Positions 17,476 to 26,408 of a DNA stretch of 64,000 bases are shown here, in pieces; position 1 is the stretch's first letter; each line of letters begins with the position of its first letter. The stretch is from FW021-bin31 sp964478125 (GTDB lineage Bacteria > Bacteroidota > Bacteroidia > Chitinophagales > Chitinophagaceae): positions 1 to 64,000 of the forward strand of contig CAYZGR010000004.1 of NCBI GenBank assembly GCA_964478125.1, read 5' to 3'. The position numbers and the translations under genes were made by a program. Below the pieces are notes generated by a model. It made no database searches, had not been told where the DNA came from, and saw only the letters and a program-made list of their open reading frames with translations.

Positions 17476-19236
17476 ATGAAACTTATTAAAACTAATAATT
17501 TGATTTGGGGCCTGATACTGTCCGCTCTTATTTTTACGGGTTGTGGTAAAAGTTTGACGGATACCAATATAAATCCTAACGAGAAGTCTGCCGATGAGAT
17601 CAACCCCGCTTATATTATGACAGAGGCGTTGGGTCAGACGGCCAACCAGGTGGCTATATGGAATATGGCGGGAAATGCTACCCAATCGGTGACAACAGCG
17701 ATGATGCAATATACGCAACGGGATTATCTTGAATTTAATGTAACCAATGCATTCAATTGGTTACTGCATGACTGGAATTACCGTGGTTTTCATTTACCGT
17801 TAGCGAATGCTGTGTTCTTGGGGAGGAAAGCGAAAAACAGTCCCGATTCCTTATTTCTAAAAGGAGTTTCGTTAGTATTATCCTCCTACTGGTTTGGTTT
17901 CTATACTTCTGCATGGGGAGACGTGCCGTATTCCGAAGCTATTCAGGGACCCGAAGGTATCATGAGACCGGCTTTTGATAAACAGCCGGATATCTTTAAA
18001 GGTATTTTGCAGGATCTTAAAACGGCTAATAACATACTGAAAACAGCTACAGTGGGAGGAACGACGCAATCGGCTGATATTCTTTATAATGGCGATCCTG
18101 AAAAATGGAGGGCATTTGCCAATTCTTTGCGTCTCCGGTTTTTAATGAGATTGTCTGCAAAAGCTTCCGAGATGAAATCTATGGATGTGGATGTGAAGGC
18201 GGAATTTAACGATATGGTTTCCAATCCGGACGAATATCCGCTCATTACTGTCAGCAGTGATAATGCAGCTATCGGTTTTCCGGGAAGTACGGTTACGGAT
18301 TCCTGGCCGATAGGCCCTCTGGCTTATCCCGACCGGTCAGAGTTTTATAGGAAAAAACCTGCTGCTACTATTGTCAACTTCCTGAGAGATCATGCCGATC
18401 CACGACTGACCGTATGGTTTGCGCCGGTTGATGTACCTACCTTAATAGATCCTGATTTAGGACAAGACAGGATTATAAAGAAAGCCGCCAATGGGAAAGT
18501 GACCCGATATTTTAAAACCTATCATTCTGGTTTGGATACAAACCTATACACAGGCCTGGATATTGCTATGCCTGATCCTAATTCTTTTAATGGAAAGGAT
18601 CAGGCTCAGATTAGTGAGGTCAATTCATTGGATCCTTCCGTTTATTCCGATGCCGGTTCTAATCCCTTTACCTCTTATTTGGGGGATATGTGGGGAGAAG
18701 ATACTCACCCGCTTGTAAAAACAGTACTTATATCGGCTTCCGAAGTGAATTTCACTTTAGCGGAAGCTGTGGTCAGGGGATGGATATCCGGATCGGCGCT
18801 TGAATATTATAAAAAGGGGATTGAGACTTCTTTGGATCAGTATGCTATCGCAGACGGCGATAAAAAAGTTTATGATAAAGCTACGCATAAGCTTGTAGCT
18901 TTTGATTTGAATGCGTTCCTGGCAGATGCAGCGAATACTTTCAACAGTGCATCAAATAAACTTATACCTATTTTGACACAGGAATGGGCAGCTGATTTTG
19001 GAACAGCCGATATGGCGGCCTGGTGCAATTGGAGGCGCACGGGTATACCTGATCTGGGTAAAAACATCATAGAAGGTTCTAATGGAAATAAAATACCTGT
19101 ACGGTTTATGTATGGTAACAATCCCATGAATTTTAACGGAGATAATGTAAATAAGGCATTACAAGATTTGAAACCTGCGGAGAATACACAATGGGCTAAA
19201 ATGTGGCTGATCCAGGGAACCGGGGAACCATGGTAG
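17476..19236 (+). CDS. SusD/RagB-family surface glycan-binding lipoprotein, pair 1
   Basis: 586 aa. Lipoprotein signal with Cys in LIFTGCGKSL. The start of the mature part (TDTNINPNEKSADEINPAYIMTEAL) and the end (MWLIQGTGEPW) are typical of the SusD-like family with tetratricopeptide-like helices. In the middle FYTSAWGDVPYSEA and the block FGTADMAAWCNWRRTGIPDL are standard landmarks. It caps the SusC barrel encoded immediately upstream and binds the incoming glycan. It shares the same layout with the SusD at 33601. Confidence 0.95.
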   Translation: MKLIKTNNLIWGLILSALIFTGCGKSLTDTNINPNEKSADEINPAYIMTEALGQTANQVAIWNMAGNATQSVTTAMMQYTQRDYLEFNVTNAFNWLLHDWNYRGFHLPLANAVFLGRKAKNSPDSLFLKGVSLVLSSYWFGFYTSAWGDVPYSEAIQGPEGIMRPAFDKQPDIFKGILQDLKTANNILKTATVGGTTQSADILYNGDPEKWRAFANSLRLRFLMRLSAKASEMKSMDVDVKAEFNDMVSNPDEYPLITVSSDNAAIGFPGSTVTDSWPIGPLAYPDRSEFYRKKPAATIVNFLRDHADPRLTVWFAPVDVPTLIDPDLGQDRIIKKAANGKVTRYFKTYHSGLDTNLYTGLDIAMPDPNSFNGKDQAQISEVNSLDPSVYSDAGSNPFTSYLGDMWGEDTHPLVKTVLISASEVNFTLAEAVVRGWISGSALEYYKKGIETSLDQYAIADGDKKVYDKATHKLVAFDLNAFLADAANTFNSASNKLIPILTQEWAADFGTADMAAWCNWRRTGIPDLGKNIIEGSNGNKIPVRFMYGNNPMNFNGDNVNKALQDLKPAENTQWAKMWLIQGTGEPW

Positions 19237-19419
19237 ATTGGCAATGCCTCCTCATATAGAGAATGCAGAAGATATATATTGTGTGCTGTAGAAAAAAGGT
19301 TTATTTTCGAGATCTCTTTCAGGGGTTCGATCTGATTGCACCTTTGAGAAAACTTTGCATATATAGAATATAAGAACGAAGTGGTGATATAAGAGCCATG
19401 ATATACCAACAATGGAATA

Positions 19420-22227
19420 ATGACTACACTACAAAAGTCTGTTTTAGCTATTCTCTGTTTCATGGGTATGAACATGCTGAGTGCAAACGCGCAGCAAACT
19501 ATAATCAAATATCTTTCGGGAAAAGACAAGGATCATACGGTAGCCTGGGATTTTTACTGTACCGGGGGACGCCATAGTGAAAAATGGACCACCATACCTG
19601 TGCCGTCTTGCTGGGAACTACAGGGCTTTGGTACTTACAATTATGGGCATGATGAGAAGCGGACTCATAGAAAAGTAGGCCATGAAAAAGGATTATACAA
19701 ATATCGTTTTTCAGTTCCCGATTCATGGAAAGGAAAAATAGTCAATATTGTATTTGAAGGATCAATGACCGATACAAAAGTCAAGATCAATAAGAAACAA
19801 GCAGGCCCGGTACATCAGGGTGCATTTTACAGGTTTAAATATAATATAACCGATCTGTTGCGCTACGGTTCTGAAAATTTGTTAGAAGTAACGGTAAATA
19901 AGGTATCTTCAAATGCATCCGTGAACAGAGCCGAAAGACAGGCAGACTTTTGGATATTTGGAGGTATTTTCCGTCCCGTTTATCTTGAAGTAAAACCCAA
20001 ACAACATATAGAGCGGATAGCCATTGATGCCAGAGCAAAGGGTATGTTTACCGCTCAAGTTTACCTGAAAGGCCAGGGAAGTGCGGTGTCTATATCCGGT
20101 CAGATAGAAACATTGGATGGAACGAAGGTCGGGAACTTGTTTACAAAAACTATTGATAAACAGGCGTCTTATCAAACGCTATCTACCCGTTTAAGGCAAG
20201 TACAACAATGGTCCCCCGAGTTCCCTCATCTGTATGTAGTTGAACTTTATTTGAAAGACAAGAAGGGCCGGACTATCCATAAAGTAGAAAAACGATTTGG
20301 CTTTCGCACCATTGAGGTGAGAAGCGGGGACGGTATTTATATAAATGGGAAAAAGATTCGTTTTAAGGGGGTGGATTACCATTCATTTTGGCCCTCAAGC
20401 GGCCGAACTTTAAGTAAGGCGTTAGTGATCAAAGATATCAATTTGATCAAAGATATGAACATGAATGCGGTCCGTTTGTCGCATTATCCCCGTGCTTCCT
20501 ATTTCTATGATGTATGTGATTCGCTGGGACTTTTTGTGGCAGATGAATTGACCGGATGGCAAGCCGCGTATGATACGGTTGTTGGTAGAAAGTTGGTTAA
20601 GGAGATGGTCATAAATGATGTAAATCATCCTTCGGTTGTGATGTGGAATAATGGGAATGAAGGAGGCTATAACTTTGCGCTCGATCAATATTTTAAAAAG
20701 TGGGATCCGCAAAAACGTCCGGTTAATCATCCCGGCAGTATTTTTAAAAATTTTGATAGCCAACACTATCCAAGTATACATAGCTTGGAAGAAAAATTCT
20801 TACATGAGCATTTGATAATCTTTCCTGATGAGTTCATGCATGGGCTGTATGATGGAGGTGGCGGAGCCGGCTTGCAGGATATCTGGCAATTGATGCGGGG
20901 CCATTCCCGTTCAGCCGGCGGCTTTATATGGGATTATGCTGACGGTTGTGTGGTACGGACCGATAAAAATGACAGTCTTGATTGTGATGACAATCACGAT
21001 GCGGATGGCATTTTGGGGCCCTACAGGGAAAAAGAGGGAAGCTTTTATGCCATTAAAGCGATCTGGTCTCCTGTACAAATTCAACAGCTCCCTATTTCAA
21101 AGAAGAAGTGGAATGAAAAACTATCGGTTGAAAATCGCTATTTTTTTACTAATCTGAAACAAGTGAAGTTCGAGTGGACATTACTTGATTATCCAGGCCC
21201 TTTTGAGGAGTCTGATGAAAGAAAGATCACGGATAAAGGAGACATTCTATCACCCGATATTGCGCCGCAAAGCTCCGGTTTTATTCAACTTCATCTTCCA
21301 CCCGAATGGCGAGAATCAGATGCGTTAAAAATTACGGCGACAGACCCTCATGGACGTGAAATATACCAATGGACGTTTCCTATAAAAGACCGAACCTATT
21401 GGATTAACCGGTCTGTTCCAGAGGCGGATAATACGGCCCTTATTAAACAAACAGACAGCAGTTATATATTAACCTCCGGCTCGCTTGCTATCCAGATAAG
21501 TAAAAAAAGCGGATATATCCTGGGAGTCCGGAGGAGTGGAAACACCTATTCCTTCAAAGGAGGACCTTTTATTGTTGGAGACAGCAGTTCATTAAAGGAA
21601 ATAACGCAGGAAGGTAAAACCATACATGCCGATTTTGCTCAGGACGGTTATGAAGTGAATTATTCTATTCATGGGGAATGGTTAAAAATTGATTATAGCT
21701 ACCGGCCTAAGGGTTCCTATCCTTTTTTTGGCGTGGGTTTTAATTATCCGGAACAGAAGGTCGAAGGGATCAGATGGTTAGGGCATGGCCCCGATCGGGT
21801 ATGGAAAAATAGGCTTGCCGGGATGGAACTTGGACTCTGGAGCAAAAAGCATAAAAAATATCCCGGAAGGGTAGCGATCCACGGATATCATTGGCATAAA
21901 CCTAAATTTAACGGTTACTATGCAGATTTATACTGGGCGGTATTACAAACCACTGAAGGGCCTATTACTATGATGGTGACCAGTCCCGGTATTTACCTGG
22001 GCTTATTGCAACCGCGCTTCCCGCTGCATCCCGGGAAGGCGAAAGCAAATTACCCACAGGCCGGCCTTTCCTTTTTACATGCTATTTCTCCTATTGGCAG
22101 TAAATTTCATAATTCTGCCTACCTGGGGCCTGCCGGTCTTCCTAATTTATTTGAATATGGGTATGCGACAAAAGGGCATCTTTATAAATATAGAAATACC
22201 TTATGGCTCAATTTCGGAAGCAGGTAA
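19420..22227 (+). CDS. glycoside hydrolase family 2 (beta-galactosidase-like)
   Basis: 935 aa with a signal peptide ending near SANAQ. The order is a jelly-roll sugar-binding domain (IPVPSCWELQGFGTYNYG; FWIFGGIFRPVYLEV), an immunoglobulin-like domain, and then the TIM barrel from about residue 300. The acid/base is E414 in NNGNEGG and the probable nucleophile is E471 in PDEFMHG, followed by GGFIWDYADG, matching the two GH2 glutamate positions. C-terminal beta domains end with GLSFLHAISP. GH2 covers beta-galactosidases, beta-glucuronidases and beta-mannosidases; the motifs look closest to the beta-galactosidase side, but substrate is not certain. It lies 183 bp after SusD and is probably in the same unit. 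Confidence 0.92.
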   Translation: MTTLQKSVLAILCFMGMNMLSANAQQTIIKYLSGKDKDHTVAWDFYCTGGRHSEKWTTIPVPSCWELQGFGTYNYGHDEKRTHRKVGHEKGLYKYRFSVPDSWKGKIVNIVFEGSMTDTKVKINKKQAGPVHQGAFYRFKYNITDLLRYGSENLLEVTVNKVSSNASVNRAERQADFWIFGGIFRPVYLEVKPKQHIERIAIDARAKGMFTAQVYLKGQGSAVSISGQIETLDGTKVGNLFTKTIDKQASYQTLSTRLRQVQQWSPEFPHLYVVELYLKDKKGRTIHKVEKRFGFRTIEVRSGDGIYINGKKIRFKGVDYHSFWPSSGRTLSKALVIKDINLIKDMNMNAVRLSHYPRASYFYDVCDSLGLFVADELTGWQAAYDTVVGRKLVKEMVINDVNHPSVVMWNNGNEGGYNFALDQYFKKWDPQKRPVNHPGSIFKNFDSQHYPSIHSLEEKFLHEHLIIFPDEFMHGLYDGGGGAGLQDIWQLMRGHSRSAGGFIWDYADGCVVRTDKNDSLDCDDNHDADGILGPYREKEGSFYAIKAIWSPVQIQQLPISKKKWNEKLSVENRYFFTNLKQVKFEWTLLDYPGPFEESDERKITDKGDILSPDIAPQSSGFIQLHLPPEWRESDALKITATDPHGREIYQWTFPIKDRTYWINRSVPEADNTALIKQTDSSYILTSGSLAIQISKKSGYILGVRRSGNTYSFKGGPFIVGDSSSLKEITQEGKTIHADFAQDGYEVNYSIHGEWLKIDYSYRPKGSYPFFGVGFNYPEQKVEGIRWLGHGPDRVWKNRLAGMELGLWSKKHKKYPGRVAIHGYHWHKPKFNGYYADLYWAVLQTTEGPITMMVTSPGIYLGLLQPRFPLHPGKAKANYPQAGLSFLHAISPIGSKFHNSAYLGPAGLPNLFEYGYATKGHLYKYRNTLWLNFGSR

Positions 22228-22471
22228 ATATTTTGGAAGCGTATCTGACGGGCCGGCATCATTAGAGTGTTTAGTTAGGGTTTGCTTCATAATTGTCAGA
22301 TTAACTTTATGAATGGCTCGGGTGTGCCTTTAGCATACGTGTATCAAACTCGTGTTATCCTATTTTGAATATAGGAGATACCAAAGCCAACCTGATATCC
22401 GCCAATTTTTTAAAATACCTAAGAAATCTCACAGCAATAGTTACAAAGCGTATCTCTGGTTGCAAGAATAT
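22228..22471. other. intergenic spacer between convergent genes
   Basis: This is the rest of the 354-bp gap between the GH2 stop and the minus-strand gene, the other part being the repeat at 22472-22568. A short inverted repeat, CCTAT with ATAGG around 22358-22374, is the only structure seen. It is too weak to call a terminator. Short open frames here are not convincing genes. Confidence 0.4.
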
Positions 22472-22568
22472 GGATGATGGAATACTTTTTCGGGTTTTCA
22501 CCCCTATTCGCGTATTCGTGGCAACTCCTATTACAGTAGCCAACCATCCAAACACTTTAATAGTTGTT
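22472..22568 (-). repeat. dispersed intergenic repeat, copy B
   Basis: Read on the minus strand, these 97 nt begin 13 nt after the stop of the DUF3748-like gene and align without gaps to 4636-4732 at about 77% identity (TTGCCACGAAT core identical). The aligned frame is open here but closed in copy A, which argues against a conserved protein. Confidence 0.6.
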
Positions 22569-22581
22569 ATGCAGCGCCTAT

Positions 22582-24084
22582 TTATTCCTCCGTCTTTAGA
22601 ATAAATATCTGGTAATAATCCTTGCCTTCGGTAGCGACTTTCCGGTCATAGGCGATCATTTTTCCATTATTAGACCAGTTTACCCATTGTACCCGGCCCG
22701 GATGGTTTTCATTATCGGGAGACATATTTTTTGTGATTCCTGTAGCTATTTCTGTGACGTAAACGTTGTTACCGCCTGCATAGGCCAGAAATTTCCCATC
22801 CGGGCTGACATTAAAAGTCCCGGATACAGAGAAATCATTATGAGTAATTTGTTTAATAGGGCCGCCGTTGGGGGAGACAGCATAGAACTGTACGATCCCC
22901 CTATCGTCTTTCATTAAGAAAAATATTAGAGATCCATCCGGAGCACACCGTATCCAAAACCGGGGACCTTCTATACCGGGATATTTTCTATTGGCGGTGT
23001 ATGTCAGTCTCCTTTGTTTGACTCCTTTGGGGGGTAGGGGCCTTGTTTGGGCTGTTCCTTCGATCGGCGCTCCCGGAGAAGCATGGGTGACGTCGTCCGG
23101 TATGTCGGCAATATATACTTCGGTTAAAGGATGATTGGCCTTATCGCGAGTGTCTCCTAAAAAAGCCACCGCCCGCTTTTGTCTTTCTCCATTTGTTCGT
23201 ATATATCCATCTTTACCGACCCAGCAATCTCCATGTGCTTTTTCAATTTCGTTACTGCCGGGTTTAGGGTCTTCGGTAACGCGTGAAACGACAACGGTAA
23301 ACATCTCCCCATTCTTATTTTCTCCGGCGGTATCTTTATTTACTTTTACGGGACCGTAGGGAGCCATGATCCCGACCATTCTCATATCCCTGACCTCTTT
23401 ATGTTTCTTTTCCAGCTCGGCCATTATGGCATCGTTGTAAGTGAAGCTGATCCATTGTCCATCTCCGCTCCAGGTATGTGCGTGTGTTCCTCCCCGCAGG
23501 GCGCCGGGCGTAAAGGGCGGTTGCAGGTCTCTGGCATCTTTGTATATAGGAATGCCCGGCCGGGTTATTTTTACCGCCACGCCAGTTCTCCTTGTTTGAG
23601 AATACGGCCGGGAGGAGTCGCAATTTGAAAGCCCGTGAATGAACAATACTTCATTTTCTACCGGACTAAAAGTGGCAGCTGCTACGCCGGGCCCGTATAT
23701 ACTCTGGTGTTTCGTTTGGTATAACAAACGTGTTTCCCCTGTTTTAACGTTGACCATCTCTATACAACAATTCTCGCTTATCTCTGTCTCAACATTCCGG
23801 GTGTCGTATACAATCCATTGGTCATCGGGAGAAAAAACTTGTGTATTGTGAAGAAGATGGCCTTTTTTATCAAAAGTTAACTGCTGTTCTTTCATACGGT
23901 TTAAGTTCTTCCAGGTTGTAGTATCTCTTCTGGAAAGGTTTTGATGGTTAGGAAAATAAAGAAAGTGATTTTGTATATGGGCTTCTTTAGCCAAAATTCT
24001 TCCTGGTAATGTGATCATTTGTGGGGAATAGGATACTAACGGATATATCCAAAAGAGGGCCAAAAGAAGGAATCGGTTTAGCAT
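22582..24084 (-). CDS. DUF3748-like TolB/PD40 beta-propeller protein
   Basis: 500 aa with a signal peptide (MLNRFLLLALFWIYPLVSYS). Propeller motifs recur: NTQVFSPDDQWIVYDTRN, GDGQWISFTYNDA, SPDGKFLAYAGGNN and WSNNGKMIAYDRK are WD/PD40-type blades. The opening (QQLTFDKKGHLLHNTQVFSPDDQWIVYDT) and the NVETEISENCCIEMVNVKTGETRLLY segment resemble the E. coli YidR (DUF3748) family, whose function is unknown. It is on the opposite strand to its neighbours, and its promoter (24127-24157 on the minus strand) has a normal TTG and -7 box without the locus operator. It is therefore probably not part of the regulon. Confidence 0.75.
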   Translation of the reverse strand: MLNRFLLLALFWIYPLVSYSPQMITLPGRILAKEAHIQNHFLYFPNHQNLSRRDTTTWKNLNRMKEQQLTFDKKGHLLHNTQVFSPDDQWIVYDTRNVETEISENCCIEMVNVKTGETRLLYQTKHQSIYGPGVAAATFSPVENEVLFIHGLSNCDSSRPYSQTRRTGVAVKITRPGIPIYKDARDLQPPFTPGALRGGTHAHTWSGDGQWISFTYNDAIMAELEKKHKEVRDMRMVGIMAPYGPVKVNKDTAGENKNGEMFTVVVSRVTEDPKPGSNEIEKAHGDCWVGKDGYIRTNGERQKRAVAFLGDTRDKANHPLTEVYIADIPDDVTHASPGAPIEGTAQTRPLPPKGVKQRRLTYTANRKYPGIEGPRFWIRCAPDGSLIFFLMKDDRGIVQFYAVSPNGGPIKQITHNDFSVSGTFNVSPDGKFLAYAGGNNVYVTEIATGITKNMSPDNENHPGRVQWVNWSNNGKMIAYDRKVATEGKDYYQIFILKTEE

Positions 24085-24126
24085 GAAGAAAATATTTTAT
24101 TTTAATATCCTATTGATGAACGCAAA

Positions 24127-24157
24127 CAAAAATATGTTCTTTTCCCATAAGCTGCAA
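24127..24157 (-). promoter_or_regulatory. promoter of the DUF3748-like gene
   Basis: On the minus strand TTG (24157-24155), a 20-nt spacer and TATTTTTG (24134-24127) form a complete Bacteroidota-type promoter. The predicted leader is about 36 nt. There is no good match to the locus operator upstream. Confidence 0.6.
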
Positions 24158-24216
24158 TCCTTTAAAAGTAAATAATTGCGATTAATTATAAGTTTTACAA
24201 AAATGATTATTGATTT

Positions 24217-24260
24217 ATCAATATAGTGGAAATTCAGAGACGCCCTTCGGTATACTTTTA
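24217..24260 (+). promoter_or_regulatory. locus operator S3 plus -7 box
   Basis: Exact ATCAATATAGTGGA (24217-24230), 22 nt, then TACTTTTA (24253-24260), one base off TAnnTTTG. The next gene starts at 24567, giving a leader of about 300 nt. A second -7-like TATTTTTG lies at 24281-24288. Confidence 0.75.
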
Positions 24261-24472
24261 TGAATTCTAAGAACCTTCGTTATTTTTGTGTAGAATATTA
24301 TGAGAGAGGGCTGCGTGATTAAAATAGTATAATGATATAATGATACCGGTAATTTTAGTTATCGTGTTTAGAAATGCTTTTAGAGGTGTCTAACATTTTC
24401 ATCAATTTTCCCAATATGAAAGTGGGTCTATGTTGGATTTAAAGCTGTATCGGTATTTATAAGATATTTAGA

Positions 24473-24496
24473 CCCCGTCTGACCTTGATGGCGGGG
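24473..24496 (+). other. hairpin in the leader of the sugar-acid operon
   Basis: CCCCGTC (24473-24479) pairs with GGCGGGG (24490-24496), a 7-bp stem with one G-U pair and a 10-nt loop. No T-tract follows, so it is not a simple terminator; a leader regulatory role is possible. The rest of 24261-24566 shows no gene. Confidence 0.4.
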
Positions 24497-24566
24497 CGTT
24501 ATTATCCGGCATGCTGATAAAGAGCGTTTTATTTAAAAAAGGGAAACAATAAAAAAATGAAATAAT

Positions 24567-25271
24567 ATGGAACCCATAGTTCAAATTTCTTTAGACTTAA
24601 CAAGTATTGATGAGGCACTGGAAACGGCAGCAATGGCCATGCGCGCGGGGGTAGACTGGCTCGAGGCCGGTACGCCGCTGATCTTGGCGGAAGGGCTTCA
24701 TGGCGTACGAAAATTACGGGAGGCTTTTCCGGATGTTCCCATAGTAGCAGATCTGAAGACGATGGATGGGGGCTACCTTGAGGCGGAGATGATGGCAAAA
24801 GCAGGTGCTTCCTGTGTAGTAGTGATGGCCAGGGCTCATGAAGAGACGATTAAATGCGTCGTAAAAGCCGGACATGATTTTGGGGTAAAAGTAATGGGGG
24901 ATAACCTGGGAAGCGAAGACATGGTGGCGGCGGCAAAATGGTTGGAAAATTTGGGATGCGATTATGTTATTCACCATATTGGATATGATCAGCGTCGGGG
25001 AATTGCCGCCCGTGGTGAAGAAATGCCCAGCCCGCTTGATCAGCTTGAGGCAGTAGTGAAGGCGGTAGAGGTTCCGGTACAGGCCGTGGGAGGGCTTTCA
25101 CTGGAGCAGGCGGTTCGTTGTCCGGAGTATGGCGCACCGCTTGTTGTGCTGGGCGCCCCCTTGACCATTGACAATGACCGTTTTAAAACGGCATCGGGAG
25201 ACCTGGAAAGTTCCTTGCGGTTGATCTGTAAAAAAATTCACGCGTATGGCGAATTAAATAACCCTTCTTAA
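24567..25271 (+). CDS. HUMPS-family decarboxylase/synthase (KGPDC/HPS-like)
   Basis: 234 aa, one (beta/alpha)8 domain of the orotidine-monophosphate-decarboxylase suprafamily. Landmarks are QISLDLTSIDEAL at the start, VDWLEAGTPLI, the Asp-x-Lys-xx-Asp active-site motif in ADLKTMDGG, and VQAVGGLSLEQA near the C-terminus. The family contains 3-keto-L-gulonate-6-phosphate decarboxylase (Mg-dependent loss of CO2 giving a pentulose 5-phosphate) and hexulose-6-phosphate synthase. Downstream dehydrogenases, an isomerase and a sugar kinase favour decarboxylation of a 3-keto sugar-acid phosphate over formaldehyde fixation. It is the first gene after operator S3. Confidence 0.85.
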   Translation: MEPIVQISLDLTSIDEALETAAMAMRAGVDWLEAGTPLILAEGLHGVRKLREAFPDVPIVADLKTMDGGYLEAEMMAKAGASCVVVMARAHEETIKCVVKAGHDFGVKVMGDNLGSEDMVAAAKWLENLGCDYVIHHIGYDQRRGIAARGEEMPSPLDQLEAVVKAVEVPVQAVGGLSLEQAVRCPEYGAPLVVLGAPLTIDNDRFKTASGDLESSLRLICKKIHAYGELNNPS

Positions 25272-25368
25272 ATTGATGGTTGTTTGATTATGGATATTTG
25301 TATTTAGGAATTTTTCTTAAAAGAGATTAAAATATAACTGTTAAGTCTAAATTATAAAACTAAATCGT

Positions 25369-26394
25369 ATGAAATTACCAGCAGTTGTCAATTATGCCAA
25401 TAAAAAAGGAGCTGTAGAAATAAGAGAAATAGAAAAGCCGGTTATAGGGGAGGAAGATGTATTACTTCAAGTATCTCATGTAGGAGTATGCGGGAGTGAT
25501 TTGCATCAATGGATGGCGGGACACAGCTGGCCGGTTAACTATCCTGTGGTTTTAGGACATGAATTCGGAGGTGTAATTGTAGAAACCGGAGCCCGGGTTG
25601 CCAATTGGAAGATCGGCGACAGGGTGGTCAGCGAAACTGCTGCCATTATAGATCCGGATAATCCGATGACAAGGATAGGAAGGTATAACCTGGATCCTTC
25701 ACGTAAAGGTTTTGGTTATGGTGTTAATGGGGCAATGACACGCTTTGTGAGCGCGCCTGCCCGTTGTCTTCATAAGGTGCCGGATCAGATTCCGTTTGAA
25801 CATGCCTGTCTCACGGAACCTTGTTGTGTGGCTTATAGCGCAACAATTGAAAACACACACATTAAACCCGGCGATCGGGTAGTGGTACTCGGCCCCGGGA
25901 CGATAGGTATTTTATGTGCCGCAATGGCACGCCTTTGTGGGGCACAGGTGGCGGTAGTGGGATTGGAGGCGGACAGGCGCCGCCTGGAAATTGCAGAGCG
26001 ATATGGTTGTGAAGGAATTATTGGTGATGCAGCAGGTTGGGCGGATGCACGCGACGGGCTGGGAGCGGATTGTGTTATTGATGCAGCTGGAGCCAGCATT
26101 ACGATGCAGATCGCTTTGGAACTTGTTCGCCCTAATGGGAGGATTACGAAAGTAGGATGGGGACCTCAGCCCCTGGGCTTTTCTCTGGATCCTTTGGTTC
26201 AAAAAAACGTGACACTACAGGGCAGTTTCAGCCACAACTGGCCTATGTGGGAGCGCGTCATCGCACTGATGGCAAGCGGACAACTGAATGTGGCGCCCAT
26301 TATCGGCGGCATATGGCCGATTACAGAATGGCATACCGCCTTTGAAAAAATGCATCGGGGAGAAGTAGTTAAAAGTATTGTCACCCCTGTATAA
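25369..26394 (+). CDS. zinc-type MDR alcohol/polyol dehydrogenase
   Basis: 341 aa. The catalytic zinc ligands are readable: Cys in GVCGSDLHQW, GHEFGG, and Glu in CLTEPCC. The NAD-binding motif is VVVLGPGTIGILCAA. The lobe that normally carries four structural-zinc cysteines (ETAAIIDPDNPMTRIGRYN) has none, so the second zinc is probably absent. Relatives include sorbitol, threonine and galactitol dehydrogenases. It sits 97 bp after the HUMPS gene and 14 bp before an SDR and likely oxidises a sugar, polyol or aldonate hydroxyl in the cytoplasm. Confidence 0.88.
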   Translation: MKLPAVVNYANKKGAVEIREIEKPVIGEEDVLLQVSHVGVCGSDLHQWMAGHSWPVNYPVVLGHEFGGVIVETGARVANWKIGDRVVSETAAIIDPDNPMTRIGRYNLDPSRKGFGYGVNGAMTRFVSAPARCLHKVPDQIPFEHACLTEPCCVAYSATIENTHIKPGDRVVVLGPGTIGILCAAMARLCGAQVAVVGLEADRRRLEIAERYGCEGIIGDAAGWADARDGLGADCVIDAAGASITMQIALELVRPNGRITKVGWGPQPLGFSLDPLVQKNVTLQGSFSHNWPMWERVIALMASGQLNVAPIIGGIWPITEWHTAFEKMHRGEVVKSIVTPV

Positions 26395-26408
26395 AAAAAT
26401 AATTAAAG

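Noticed and set aside
22365..22604. 79-codon open frame between the GH2 and DUF3748-like genes
   Set aside because: It reads across the repeat on the opposite strand and into the neighbouring gene; the peptide has no recognisable features.
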